DNA of 64,000 nucleotides from JBGPTK01 sp963797765 (GTDB lineage: Bacteria; Acidobacteriota; Terriglobia; Acidiferrales; UBA7541). Numbering within the stretch: the stretch's first letter is position 1; each line of letters starts with the position of its first letter. Both the position numbers and the translations under genes were made by a program. The stretch is from positions 372,001-436,000 of the forward strand of contig CAWCQU010000003.1 of the NCBI GenBank assembly GCA_963797765.1. Direction: 5' to 3'. Below the pieces are notes generated by a model, which had not been told where the DNA came from, searched no databases, and saw nothing but the letters and a program-made list of their open reading frames with translations. Positions 8,855 through 16,236 of this stretch are shown here, in pieces.

Positions 8855-9915
8855 AACTGCCGATCCAACCGCGCCGCGCGGTATTGGACATGCGGCCCTA
8901 TCATCCTCCGCTCGAAGGACGCGCTGGCAAGATGCGCCTGGACTTCAATGAGAACACCCTGGGCTGCGCGCCGGCGGTTCGCCGCGCGTTGCGGCGATTG
9001 ACCGCGGATCAGGTGGCCATCTATCCGGAATATGAAACCGTGCGAAGAAAGCTGGCGCGGTTTTTTCGAGTGCAACCTGCGGAATTGCTGCTCAACACGG
9101 GAACGGACGACGCTCTTCGATTGATCGTCGACACCTTCATCGAACCGGGGCGTTCCGTGTTGCTCGTTGAGCCGACGTTTGCCATGTACCGGTTCTATGC
9201 GGAACGCGCGGGCGCTCGAATTGTTTCTCTGCGATATGACCAGAAGATGCAATTTCCGCTGGTAAGCCTTCTGGATGTTTTGCGCCGGCGAATATCGCGT
9301 CCTGACGTGTTCTTTTTGGCGAATCCGAATAATCCCACCGGCACACTTGTGCAGCCACGGGAACTGCGCCAAATTCTCGAAGCCGCGAAACGTACGATGG
9401 TGGTGATCGATGAAGCCTATTTCGATTATTGCGGCGTAACGGCCTTGCCCTGGCTTCGTAAGTACCCGAATCTGATTGTAACCCGCACATTTTCGAAGGC
9501 GGCCGGGCTGGCCGGTTTGCGCATCGGTTGCGTGTTCGCGCGTTCCGCGATTGCAGGGGAGTTGCAAAAAGCGCACTCTCCGTATCCCGTCAGCGTCGCG
9601 GCTCTGGCGGCGGCAGAGGCGATGACTCGCGGCGGTACGTACCTGCGGCAAAGCGTGAGGGAGGCCCATCTCAGCAAAAGAGAAATGGAAAATGCGTTCG
9701 TACGGTTGGGAATTCCATTTTTCGAAAGCGCGGCAAATTTTGTGCTGGTTGATTTTGGCTCGCGCGCCCCGGAGTTGCTGGCAAAGTTGCGCCGGGAAAA
9801 TATCCTGGTGCGCGACCGGCGCGCCGATTTTGATCGCGTGGGCTTCGTGCGCATCACCGCTGGAAAGCGAGCCGAAACCCGCAAACTGCTGCGAGCAATT
9901 GAGAGAATCTGGTGA
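8851..9915 (+). CDS. hisC: histidinol-phosphate aminotransferase
   Basis: PLP enzyme converting imidazole-acetol phosphate to histidinol phosphate. Fold-type I aminotransferase motifs are present: LDFNENTLGCAP near the N-terminus, FFLANPNNPTGTLV, VVIDEAYFDYCG, and the Schiff-base lysine at residue 216 in RTFSKAAGLAGLRIG. The length of 354 residues is typical. Start and stop overlap hisD and the following HAD gene by four bases each. Confidence 0.95.
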   Translation: MKLPIQPRRAVLDMRPYHPPLEGRAGKMRLDFNENTLGCAPAVRRALRRLTADQVAIYPEYETVRRKLARFFRVQPAELLLNTGTDDALRLIVDTFIEPGRSVLLVEPTFAMYRFYAERAGARIVSLRYDQKMQFPLVSLLDVLRRRISRPDVFFLANPNNPTGTLVQPRELRQILEAAKRTMVVIDEAYFDYCGVTALPWLRKYPNLIVTRTFSKAAGLAGLRIGCVFARSAIAGELQKAHSPYPVSVAALAAAEAMTRGGTYLRQSVREAHLSKREMENAFVRLGIPFFESAANFVLVDFGSRAPELLAKLRRENILVRDRRADFDRVGFVRITAGKRAETRKLLRAIERIW

Positions 9916-10595
9916 AATCAAAAATAGATATTGTGATCTTCGATATGGACGGCGTGCTGGTGGATGTGCGCGATACGTTTCACTCCACGATCCTGATGAC
10001 GGTGAAACATTTCACCGGGAAGTCCGTGCCGCGCGTCGCGATTCAGGATTGGAAAAATCGTGGCGGCTACAATGACGATTGGAAGCTGAGCCATCATTGG
10101 ATTCGCTCGCTCGGCACGCGCATTTCGTTTAAAGAAGTAAAGCGCCAATTCCAGGTTTTCTACTGGGGCGAAAATAACGACGGCACATTTCTGCGCGAAC
10201 ACTGGCTGCTGCCTCTTCCGAATTTGCGGCGGCTGGCGAAAAAGGTGGAACTTGCGATTTTCACTGGGCGAACCCGGCGAGAACTGGAACCGACTCTCGA
10301 TCGCTTCGGGGTGGAGAAATATTTTCGCGGCATCGTGACTCAAAACGACATCACGAAGCTGAAGCCGCATCCCGAAGGGCTGCTCAAGATTCTGAATGGT
10401 CGCGATCCCAATGTCGCGCTTTACGTGGGAGACAACGTGGACGATGCGAAGGCGGCGCAGCGCGCGGGTATTCTTTTTGCCGGAGTGCTGCCGCCGCGCG
10501 CTTTGGCGCGGCGACTCTGCGCGGCGCGGCTGAAAGAACACGGCGCGAAAATGATTCTGCGCAACGTGGCAGCCGTGGAGGGATTGCTGCAATGA
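9912..10595 (+). CDS. HAD-family phosphatase in the his operon, candidate histidinol-phosphatase
   Basis: A 227-residue haloacid-dehalogenase-fold hydrolase. Motif I is VIFDMDGVLVDVRD (nucleophile Asp10, acid/base Asp12), motif II lies in LAIFTGRTRRELEPTLDRFG, motif III in KLKPHPEGLLKIL and motif IV in ALYVGDNVDDAKAAQRAG. It overlaps hisC and hisB by four bases on each side, so it is fully embedded in the operon. Since HisB here is only the dehydratase and no PHP-type HisK or HisN is seen, this enzyme is the natural candidate for the missing histidinol-phosphate phosphatase. That assignment is inferred from context. Confidence 0.8.
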   Translation: MKSKIDIVIFDMDGVLVDVRDTFHSTILMTVKHFTGKSVPRVAIQDWKNRGGYNDDWKLSHHWIRSLGTRISFKEVKRQFQVFYWGENNDGTFLREHWLLPLPNLRRLAKKVELAIFTGRTRRELEPTLDRFGVEKYFRGIVTQNDITKLKPHPEGLLKILNGRDPNVALYVGDNVDDAKAAQRAGILFAGVLPPRALARRLCAARLKEHGAKMILRNVAAVEGLLQ

Positions 10596-11179
10596 GAAAA
10601 GCGAATCTGCGGCGCACCACCAAGGAAACTGACATTCAGATTCGCCTGAATCTTGACGGACGCGGGCGCTCTCAGGTGAACACAGGCATTCGTTTCTTTG
10701 ACCACATGCTCGATCTGTTCGCGCGGCACGGCGCGTTCGACCTGGAACTCGAAGCGCGCGGCGATTTGGATGTAGACCAGCATCACACCGTGGAAGACGT
10801 GGGAATTGTGCTCGGCGAAGCGGTGCGCAAAGCATTGGGAACGAAGCGCGGGATTCTGCGCGCCGGATATTTTTGGATGCCGATGGATGAAACGCTGGCG
10901 ATGGCCGCGATTGATTTAAGCGGGCGCGCGCACTGTGTTTGCCGTTTCAAAATCGGCGCACGGATGGTGGGAGATTTTCAGACCGAACTATTGGAAGATT
11001 TCTTTGAGGCTTTCGCACACGCCGCAGCGGCCAATGTGCATCTGCGGCTACTCTACGGACGCTCGTCGCACCACAAAGTGGAAGCGCTGTTTAAAGCATT
11101 CGCGCGTGCATTGCGTTTCGCCGCCAGCCGTGACCGGCAATTGCGGCGCATCTTACCTTCGACGAAGGGCTTGCTGTGA
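10592..11179 (+). CDS. hisB: imidazoleglycerol-phosphate dehydratase
   Basis: Monofunctional IGP dehydratase of 195 residues. The two metal-binding repeats are seen as DQHHTVEDVGIVLGEA and SSHHKVEALFKAFARAL, and the N-terminus has the expected RRTTKETDIQIRLNLDGRG and TGIRFFDHMLDLFARHG. No HAD phosphatase domain is fused, unlike the enterobacterial enzyme. Four-base overlaps link it to the HAD gene upstream and hisH downstream. Confidence 0.96.
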   Translation: MRKANLRRTTKETDIQIRLNLDGRGRSQVNTGIRFFDHMLDLFARHGAFDLELEARGDLDVDQHHTVEDVGIVLGEAVRKALGTKRGILRAGYFWMPMDETLAMAAIDLSGRAHCVCRFKIGARMVGDFQTELLEDFFEAFAHAAAANVHLRLLYGRSSHHKVEALFKAFARALRFAASRDRQLRRILPSTKGLL

Positions 11180-11784
11180 AGATCGCGTTGGTGGACTACG
11201 GAGCCGGGAATCTTCCATCTGTCGAGCGCGCACTGGCGCGACTGGGTGCGGAAACGCAGCGCGCGGCGAGTGCGGAGGAAATCGAATCCGCGGAGGCAAT
11301 CGTACTGCCGGGCGTGGGACACTTTGCCGCGATGATGCGCGCGCTTGAAAAGCAAGATGTGCTGACGGCGTTGCGCGCAGCGTTAACACGCGGCGTTCCG
11401 TTTCTTGGAATCTGCGTGGGATTGCAGGCGCTCTATCGATCCAGCGAAGAAGCGCCGGACACGGGAGGACTGGGAATTTTCGACGAGACGGTTCGGAAGT
11501 TGCCGGCCACTTCGAAGCTGCCGCACATGGGATGGAATACGGTTCAGGAATCGCGGCCGGGCAGCGAGCTTCTGCGCGGGATACCTACCGGAACTTATTT
11601 TTATTTTGCACATTCATACGCGGCGGCGGGCGAAGGCGCGCAGACGGTGGCGAGGTGCGACCATGCTGCAAATTTCGCCGCCGTGATCGAGCAGGGAAAT
11701 ATTCTCGCGGTGCAATTTCACCCTGAAAAATCGGGTGAAGCGGGGGCGCGGGTGCTGAGCAATTTCCTGGAGTTCGCGCGATGA
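11176..11784 (+). CDS. hisH: imidazole glycerol phosphate synthase glutaminase subunit
   Basis: Class I glutamine amidotransferase that feeds ammonia to HisF. The N-terminus ALVDYGAGNLPSVERAL, the nucleophile Cys80 in FLGICVGLQ, and the His182/Glu184 pair in VQFHPEKSG make up the triad; LPHMGWN is also typical. The product is 202 residues. It starts with GTG overlapping the hisB stop, and its end overlaps hisF. Confidence 0.95.
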   Translation: MKIALVDYGAGNLPSVERALARLGAETQRAASAEEIESAEAIVLPGVGHFAAMMRALEKQDVLTALRAALTRGVPFLGICVGLQALYRSSEEAPDTGGLGIFDETVRKLPATSKLPHMGWNTVQESRPGSELLRGIPTGTYFYFAHSYAAAGEGAQTVARCDHAANFAAVIEQGNILAVQFHPEKSGEAGARVLSNFLEFAR

Positions 11785-12545
11785 CGCTGGCGCGCCGCAT
11801 CATTCCTTGCCTCGACACGGACGGCAAGCGCGTGGTGAAGGGCGTTCAGTTTGTGGGGTTGCGCGATGCGGGCGATCCAGCGGAGCTTGCGGCCCGTTAC
11901 AACCGCGAGGGCGCGGATGAAGTGGTGGTGCTGGATATCGCGGCTTCCCGCGATGGCCGCCCCACGTTTCTTGAAACCATTCGCCGCGTCGCGGCTGAAC
12001 TATCAATTCCGCTGACGGCGGGCGGAGGAATTGGCACGCTCGGCGAAGCGCGCGGCGTGCTTCGCGCGGGCGCGGACAAGGTGACGATCAATACCGCCGC
12101 CGTGCGCCGCCCTGCGCTGCTTTCCGAGATTGCAGAAGAATTCGGTTCGCAGGCCGTGGTCCTGGCGATCGATGCCAAGCGCACTGGCGATCGCTGGCGA
12201 GTGTTCGTTCGCGGGGGACACGAGACCACTGACCTTGACGCGGTCGATTGGGCGCGGGAAGGAGTGGACCGAGGCGCGGGGGAAATCCTGCTCACATCCA
12301 TCGACCGCGACGGGACCGGTGCCGGATTCAATTGCGAACTCACCGCCGCTGTTTCTAACGCCGTCTGCGTTCCGGTGATTGCATCGGGAGGCGCCAAAAC
12401 TCCGCAGGATTTTCTCGCTGTGTTCCAGGAAGGCTGTGCCGACGCGGCCTTGGCCGCTTCGATCTTTCATGACGACATCCAGCCGATAGGTGCGCTGAAG
12501 GAGTTTCTCGCTGCTCGCGGCGTTCCGGTGCGGATCAGCCGATGA
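11781..12545 (+). CDS. hisF: imidazole glycerol phosphate synthase cyclase subunit
   Basis: TIM-barrel cyclase partner of HisH. The catalytic aspartates fall in RIIPCLDTDGKRVVKG and SIDRDGTGAGFN; phosphate-binding loops are LTAGGGIGTLGEAR and VIASGGAKTPQDF. The usual LEVLMAGADKVSIN region appears as VLRAGADKVTINTAAV. The length of 254 residues is normal. It overlaps hisH and hisA by four bases. Confidence 0.96.
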   Translation: MTLARRIIPCLDTDGKRVVKGVQFVGLRDAGDPAELAARYNREGADEVVVLDIAASRDGRPTFLETIRRVAAELSIPLTAGGGIGTLGEARGVLRAGADKVTINTAAVRRPALLSEIAEEFGSQAVVLAIDAKRTGDRWRVFVRGGHETTDLDAVDWAREGVDRGAGEILLTSIDRDGTGAGFNCELTAAVSNAVCVPVIASGGAKTPQDFLAVFQEGCADAALAASIFHDDIQPIGALKEFLAARGVPVRISR

Positions 12546-13231
12546 TCGTTCCCTGCATCGATTTGCAAAGTGGCCGGGCCGTACAACTGATGCGCGGACG
12601 CCGCCGCATGCTCGAAGTGAAAGATGTCTTCGGTTTACTCGAAAGTTTCCAGCGATACAAGTTTTTGCATGTGATCGATTTGGATGCCGCAATGCGGCGC
12701 GGCCGGAATGATCGCCTGGTGTGCTCGCTGTGCCGGCAGGCAACGGACGAATATGGAATGAAAGTGCGGATAGGTGGCGGCATTCGCACCCTGGTTCGCG
12801 CGGCGCGTGTGGCCAGTTGGGGAGCGGATAAAGTGATCTTGGGAAGCGCCGCATTCCGAAGCGGCCGCGTGGACCACAAATTTCTGCAGCGGCTGATCCG
12901 AGAGATCGGCCGCGAGCGGATAATGCTTGCGCTGGACACGGACGGTGGCTACATAGTCGTGCGCGGCTGGCGCGATAAATTGCGCCTGCGGGCGGAAGAC
13001 GTGATTCCCGAGCTCGAGCAATATTGCGCGGAATTCCTGTGCACCTATGTGGACGCGGAAGGAACCATGAAAGGAACCAATTTGAAATGGTATCGAGCGC
13101 TGCGACGCACCACGCAATTGCCCATCACTGCGGCGGGCGGAATCAGCAGCCACCGTGAAGTCCGCGCACTCGAACGCTTGAAGATGAACGCAGCGATCGG
13201 GATGGCGATGTACCGGGGAAAGATTTCCTGA
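12542..13231 (+). CDS. hisA: ProFAR isomerase, eukaryotic-like HisA type
   Basis: Last gene of the operon; a TIM-barrel isomerase of 229 residues. It begins VPCIDLQSGRAVQLMRG with the first catalytic Asp and has phosphate loops VRIGGGIRTLVRAA and ITAAGGISSHREV. The second catalytic region reads EFLCTYVDAEGTMKG instead of the bacterial TD-x-x-RDGT; a D-x-EG pattern after EFL is what I recall from fungal His6 proteins, together with WGADKVILGSAAF and RIMLALDTDGGYIVVRGW. Its operon position supports the isomerase role, but the sequence class is unusual for bacteria. Confidence 0.85.
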   Translation: MIVPCIDLQSGRAVQLMRGRRRMLEVKDVFGLLESFQRYKFLHVIDLDAAMRRGRNDRLVCSLCRQATDEYGMKVRIGGGIRTLVRAARVASWGADKVILGSAAFRSGRVDHKFLQRLIREIGRERIMLALDTDGGYIVVRGWRDKLRLRAEDVIPELEQYCAEFLCTYVDAEGTMKGTNLKWYRALRRTTQLPITAAGGISSHREVRALERLKMNAAIGMAMYRGKIS

Positions 13232-13304
13232 ACGCAGCGGTACGCCGGTCGGCCTGATCCTGAGCGGGAAAATCCACGTTACGAAAAATTTACAAAAGAA
13301 GGTA

Positions 13305-13334
13305 TTGACCGGTCCACGCAGCCGTGGCTATAGT
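13305..13334 (+). promoter_or_regulatory. promoter of the aromatic operon
   Basis: TTGACC (13305-13310), an 18-base spacer and TATAGT (13329-13334) lie about 75 bases before the Phe/Tyr leader peptide. Start of transcription is expected near 13341. It would read through the leader, the terminator and then the chorismate mutase gene. Confidence 0.7.
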
Positions 13335-13346
13335 GATGGCCGAAGT

Positions 13347-13379
13347 CGAAATGCAGCATTCGCGTGTTTCTGCATTTCG
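13347..13379 (+). other. perfect hairpin at the 5' end of the aromatic leader RNA
   Basis: CGAAATGCAG and CTGCATTTCG form a perfect ten-base stem with a 13-base loop, only a few bases after the predicted transcription start and before the leader peptide. No T-run follows. It could protect the 5' end of the RNA or pace the polymerase; the function is unknown. Confidence 0.6.
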
Positions 13380-13408
13380 CAATATTTGGGAGAGTTCGAA
13401 TCCGCGCC

Positions 13409-13507
13409 ATGCAACAGCGATTTTATTATTTTTACGCCTTTACGTACCGCTTCCCATATCCGGGGAGCGGGCCGGCGAGGCTTGTGCGCGGAGGGAATAA
13501 AAGCTAA
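13409..13507 (+). CDS. Phe/Tyr-rich leader peptide of the aromatic operon
   Basis: A 32-codon frame with ATG at 13409 and TAA at 13505-13507. The peptide starts MQQRFYYFYAFTYRFPYP: four Phe and five Tyr codons within thirteen residues. A GGGAGAG stretch lies 14 bases before the start. It is followed by an intrinsic terminator and then by genes of phenylalanine/tyrosine synthesis, so it should be the sensor of a transcription attenuator, comparable in logic to E. coli pheL but responding to both Phe and Tyr. The sequence pattern is direct; control by charged tRNAs is inferred from established attenuators. Confidence 0.88.
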   Translation: MQQRFYYFYAFTYRFPYPGSGPARLVRGGNKS

Positions 13508-13540
13508 CACCTAAACGCCGCAGCAAGTTTCGAACAGCCG

Positions 13541-13579
13541 GGCCGCTAACCGAAAAGGTTAAGCGGCCTTTTTTGTTTT
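13541..13579 (+). terminator. attenuator terminator of the aromatic operon
   Basis: GGCCGCTAACC (13541-13551) pairs with GGTTAAGCGGCC (13557-13568), with one bulged A, followed by TTTTTTGTTTT. It lies between the Phe/Tyr leader peptide and the chorismate mutase start 26 bases further on. Confidence 0.9.
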
Positions 13580-13605
13580 AGGGCTGCCGGCAAAGGAAAC
13601 AGGCC

Positions 13606-13992
13606 ATGAGCATTCAAGAACTGCGCAACGTGATCGATGAAATCGACGAAGGAATCGTCCACTTGCTGAATTGGCGGATCGAAATCGCCCTCGAAATCGG
13701 AAAGCTCAAACGCGACAAGGGATTGCCGTTGCGCATCCCTCATCGCGAAAGGGAAGTGTTGAAACGCGTGTGGGGGCGCAACAAGGGCCCGCTCAGCGAC
13801 GGAGCGGTGAGCCGTCTCTTCCGATTGATCATCCGCGAAACTCGCAAAGTGGAAGCGACCGGCATGAAGCCGGACCGCAAGCGGCTTCGTACCTTCCGGC
13901 CGGAGAGCGCGGAGCGGCCGGCGAAGCGGCGCCGCACAGCTCCTGCAAGGCAAAGATCGTCGAAGGCAGGAAGCAAAGAGGCTCGGCGATGA
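13606..13992 (+). CDS. chorismate mutase, AroQ type
   Basis: Converts chorismate to prephenate. The first 85 residues are an AroQ helical domain: LRNVIDEIDEGIVHLLNWRI, EIALEIGKLKRDKGLPLRIP, HREREVLKRV and LFRLIIRETRKVE. A basic Arg/Lys/Pro-rich tail of about 40 residues follows. It is a separate protein rather than fused to prephenate dehydratase; its stop overlaps the next start (ATGA), so the two are coupled. It is the first gene after the Phe/Tyr attenuator. Confidence 0.9.
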   Translation: MSIQELRNVIDEIDEGIVHLLNWRIEIALEIGKLKRDKGLPLRIPHREREVLKRVWGRNKGPLSDGAVSRLFRLIIRETRKVEATGMKPDRKRLRTFRPESAERPAKRRRTAPARQRSSKAGSKEARR

Positions 13993-14864
13993 CCGATGGT
14001 AAACGATTGCTGCGAGTGGCCTTCCAGGGCGAGCGCGGCGCGTTCAGCGAAGAAGCCGCCGTCCGCCTGCTCGGTGAAAAAATCGAACTGGTGCCGCGGG
14101 CCACGTTTGAACTTGCATTCGCGGCAATCGAGCAGCGGCTGGCCGACCGAATTCTGGCGCCTATTGAAAACAGTTTGGCGGGATCGGTGCACCGGTCTTA
14201 CGACCTGCTGGTGGAAAGCAAGTTGACCATCATCGGCGAAGTGGTGATCCCCATCGTGATGAACTTGATTGGTGTGCCCGGCGCGGAGCTGGAAAAAATC
14301 ACCATCGTGGAATCCCACCCCGTGGCGCTGGCCCAATGCGAGCAATTTTTCTCCGCCCATCCCACGTTAAAGCGGATCGCGGTGGAGGATACGGCCGGCA
14401 GCGTGCGCGATATCCTGGCTGCCGGTGATCCTTCGCGGGCGGCCATCGCGGGACGGCGCGCGGCGGAAGTCTACGGCGGAAGAATTCTTCAGGAGCATCT
14501 TGAGGACCACCGCGAAAACTACACGCGATTTCTGCTGCTGACGGCGGAGGCTCCGGAGGTGGCGAAAGCGGCGAACAAACTTTCACTGGTCATTCAACTC
14601 TCGCACCAGCCCGGGGCGCTTTATCACGCGCTGGGCGCCTTTTCGCGGCGGAATATCAACATGCTGAAAATTGAGAGCCGCCCGGTGCAGGGACATCCGT
14701 GGCAATACCGTTTTTATCTGGATTTGCAGGCTTCGACGAACGATCCCGAAGTGTGCGACGCGCTCGGCGAGCTTGGAAAACTGACCGACAATGTGCGGAT
14801 TCTCGGCTGCTATCCCGCTGCGGTTCCGCACGCAAAGAAATCACAAACCCAAGAGAGAGGTTAA
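13989..14864 (+). CDS. pheA: prephenate dehydratase
   Basis: Makes phenylpyruvate from prephenate. The N-terminal substrate-binding lobes show AFQGERGAFSEEAA and PIENSLAGSVHRSYDLL; the catalytic threonine region is AVEDTAGSVRDIL, followed by AAIAGRRAAEVYGGRIL and NYTRFLLL. The C-terminal ACT domain has HQPGALYHALGAFSRRNINM and ESRPVQGHPWQYRFYLD, the phenylalanine-binding ESRP motif, so feedback inhibition is expected. ATG at 13989 overlaps the mutase stop, giving 291 residues. Confidence 0.95.
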   Translation: MTDGKRLLRVAFQGERGAFSEEAAVRLLGEKIELVPRATFELAFAAIEQRLADRILAPIENSLAGSVHRSYDLLVESKLTIIGEVVIPIVMNLIGVPGAELEKITIVESHPVALAQCEQFFSAHPTLKRIAVEDTAGSVRDILAAGDPSRAAIAGRRAAEVYGGRILQEHLEDHRENYTRFLLLTAEAPEVAKAANKLSLVIQLSHQPGALYHALGAFSRRNINMLKIESRPVQGHPWQYRFYLDLQASTNDPEVCDALGELGKLTDNVRILGCYPAAVPHAKKSQTQERG

Positions 14865-14868
14865 TCCC

Positions 14869-15895
14869 ATGGTGGTGAATATGCTTTCCGACGCGACCGA
14901 AGAACAAATCAATCATGTGGTGGACCGGATCAAGGAGTGCGGCTACCAGGCTCATTTAATTCGCGGAGTGGAGCGTACGGTGATCGCGGCAGTGGGCAGC
15001 GACGAGAGCCGCCGCGGCGAACTTGAAGCGCTACGCGCGGCAGCGGGCGTGGAGGAACTGGTTCGCATTGCGCATCCCTATAAACTGGCCAGCCGCAGCT
15101 TCCGTCCTGAAGGAACGATCGTTGAAATCGGCAAAGGCGTGCGTTTCGGCGGACAGGAAGTTTTCGTCGCCGCCGGGCCCTGCGCCGTCGAATCGGAAGA
15201 TCAGATTCATCGCGTCGCCGAACGCGTGGCCCAGGCCGGGGCGCGATTGCTTCGCGGCGGGGCGTTCAAGCCGCGCAGCTCGCCATATTCGTTCCAGGGA
15301 CTTGGGAGAAAAAGGACTGGAATTATTGCGCGAGGCGGCCGACAAAAATGATTTGCTGGTGGTGACGGAGGTGATGGAACTCGCGCAGATCCCCATGATG
15401 CTTCCTTACGTGGATATGTTCCAGGTGGGCGCGCGAAATATGCAGAATTACAATTTGCTTCGCGGCCTGGGCGAAATCCGCAAGCCAGTGCTGCTGAAGC
15501 GCGGACTTTCCGCGACGCTCGAAGAACTTCTGCTGAGCGCGGAATATATCCTGGCGGGCGGGAACTACAACGTGGTGCTGTGCGAGCGGGGGATTCGAAC
15601 GTTTGAGACCAGCACGCGGAACACGTTCGACATTGCGGCGTTTCCCGTCATCAAGCAATTATCGCATCTGCCGATTGTAGGCGATCCTTCACATGGAATC
15701 GGACGGCGGAGCCAGGTTCCGGCAATTGCCCGGGCGGCGCTGGCGGCAGGGGCGGATGGACTGCTGATCGAAGTCCATCACGATCCGGAACACGCGCTCT
15801 CTGACGGCGCGCAATCGCTATTTACCGAGCAATTCGGCCAATTGATGAAGGAACTGCGAATCATCGCGCCCGCGCTGGGACGGAGAGTAGCGTAG
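14869..15895 (+). CDS. aroF: DAHP synthase (KDPG-like, with N-terminal ferredoxin-like domain), one-base frameshift
   Basis: First enzyme of the shikimate pathway, condensing PEP and erythrose 4-phosphate. The first 70 residues form the regulatory ferredoxin-like domain (EEQINHVVDRIKECGYQAHL); the barrel has FVAAGPCAVESEDQI, LLRGGAFKPRSSPYSFQGLG, VDMFQVGARNMQN, PVLLKRGLSATLEE, ERGIRTFE and VGDPSHGIGRR. Near 15308, LGEKGLELL is broken by one extra G in a GGG; removing it restores 341 residues. It is four bases after pheA and belongs to the same attenuated operon. The break is probably a sequence error. Confidence 0.93.
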
Positions 15896-16236
15896 CTGCA
15901 CATTTGCTCCCGCTGCGTCGCTCCAAGCAAGCGAGCGTGCCGGGCCAATGCCTTCGACGTCATTCCGAGGTCCGCGAATTTTGCGGGCCGAGGAATCCAG
16001 AGTTGCGTGCGCAAATTGCGGTGAGCTCGGGATCCCTCGATCGTCGAGCCGATCTCGGGATGAGAATTGATATTTTATATGCCGCGTATCCCGCCCGTGC
16101 GTTATTCCTGTACAGAGCAAAGTAGCAGTCGCCACATCTCGCCCGCACAAGTCATTCCCCGGCCGCCGAAATAGCTATACGCCTGATTCAAATTCTCAAT
16201 TGTACTTTTCGAGCGAATGGACTGTATCTAGTAGAG
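15896..16236. other. intergenic region with a GTCATTCCGAG hairpin repeat
   Basis: No gene is supported here. At 15959-15998 lies GTCATTCCGAG, a GC-rich inverted segment (TCCGCGAA/TTTGCGGG) and CGAGGAATCC, matching elements at 33732-33771 and, inverted, at 60428-60462. A GTG start for gltB lies at the right edge after a weak purine stretch. Confidence 0.6.

Noticed and set aside
13390..13410. tRNA gene suggested by the T-arm-like GTTCGAATCC
   Set aside because: No cloverleaf or acceptor stem can be built around it; it lies in the leader of the aromatic operon.
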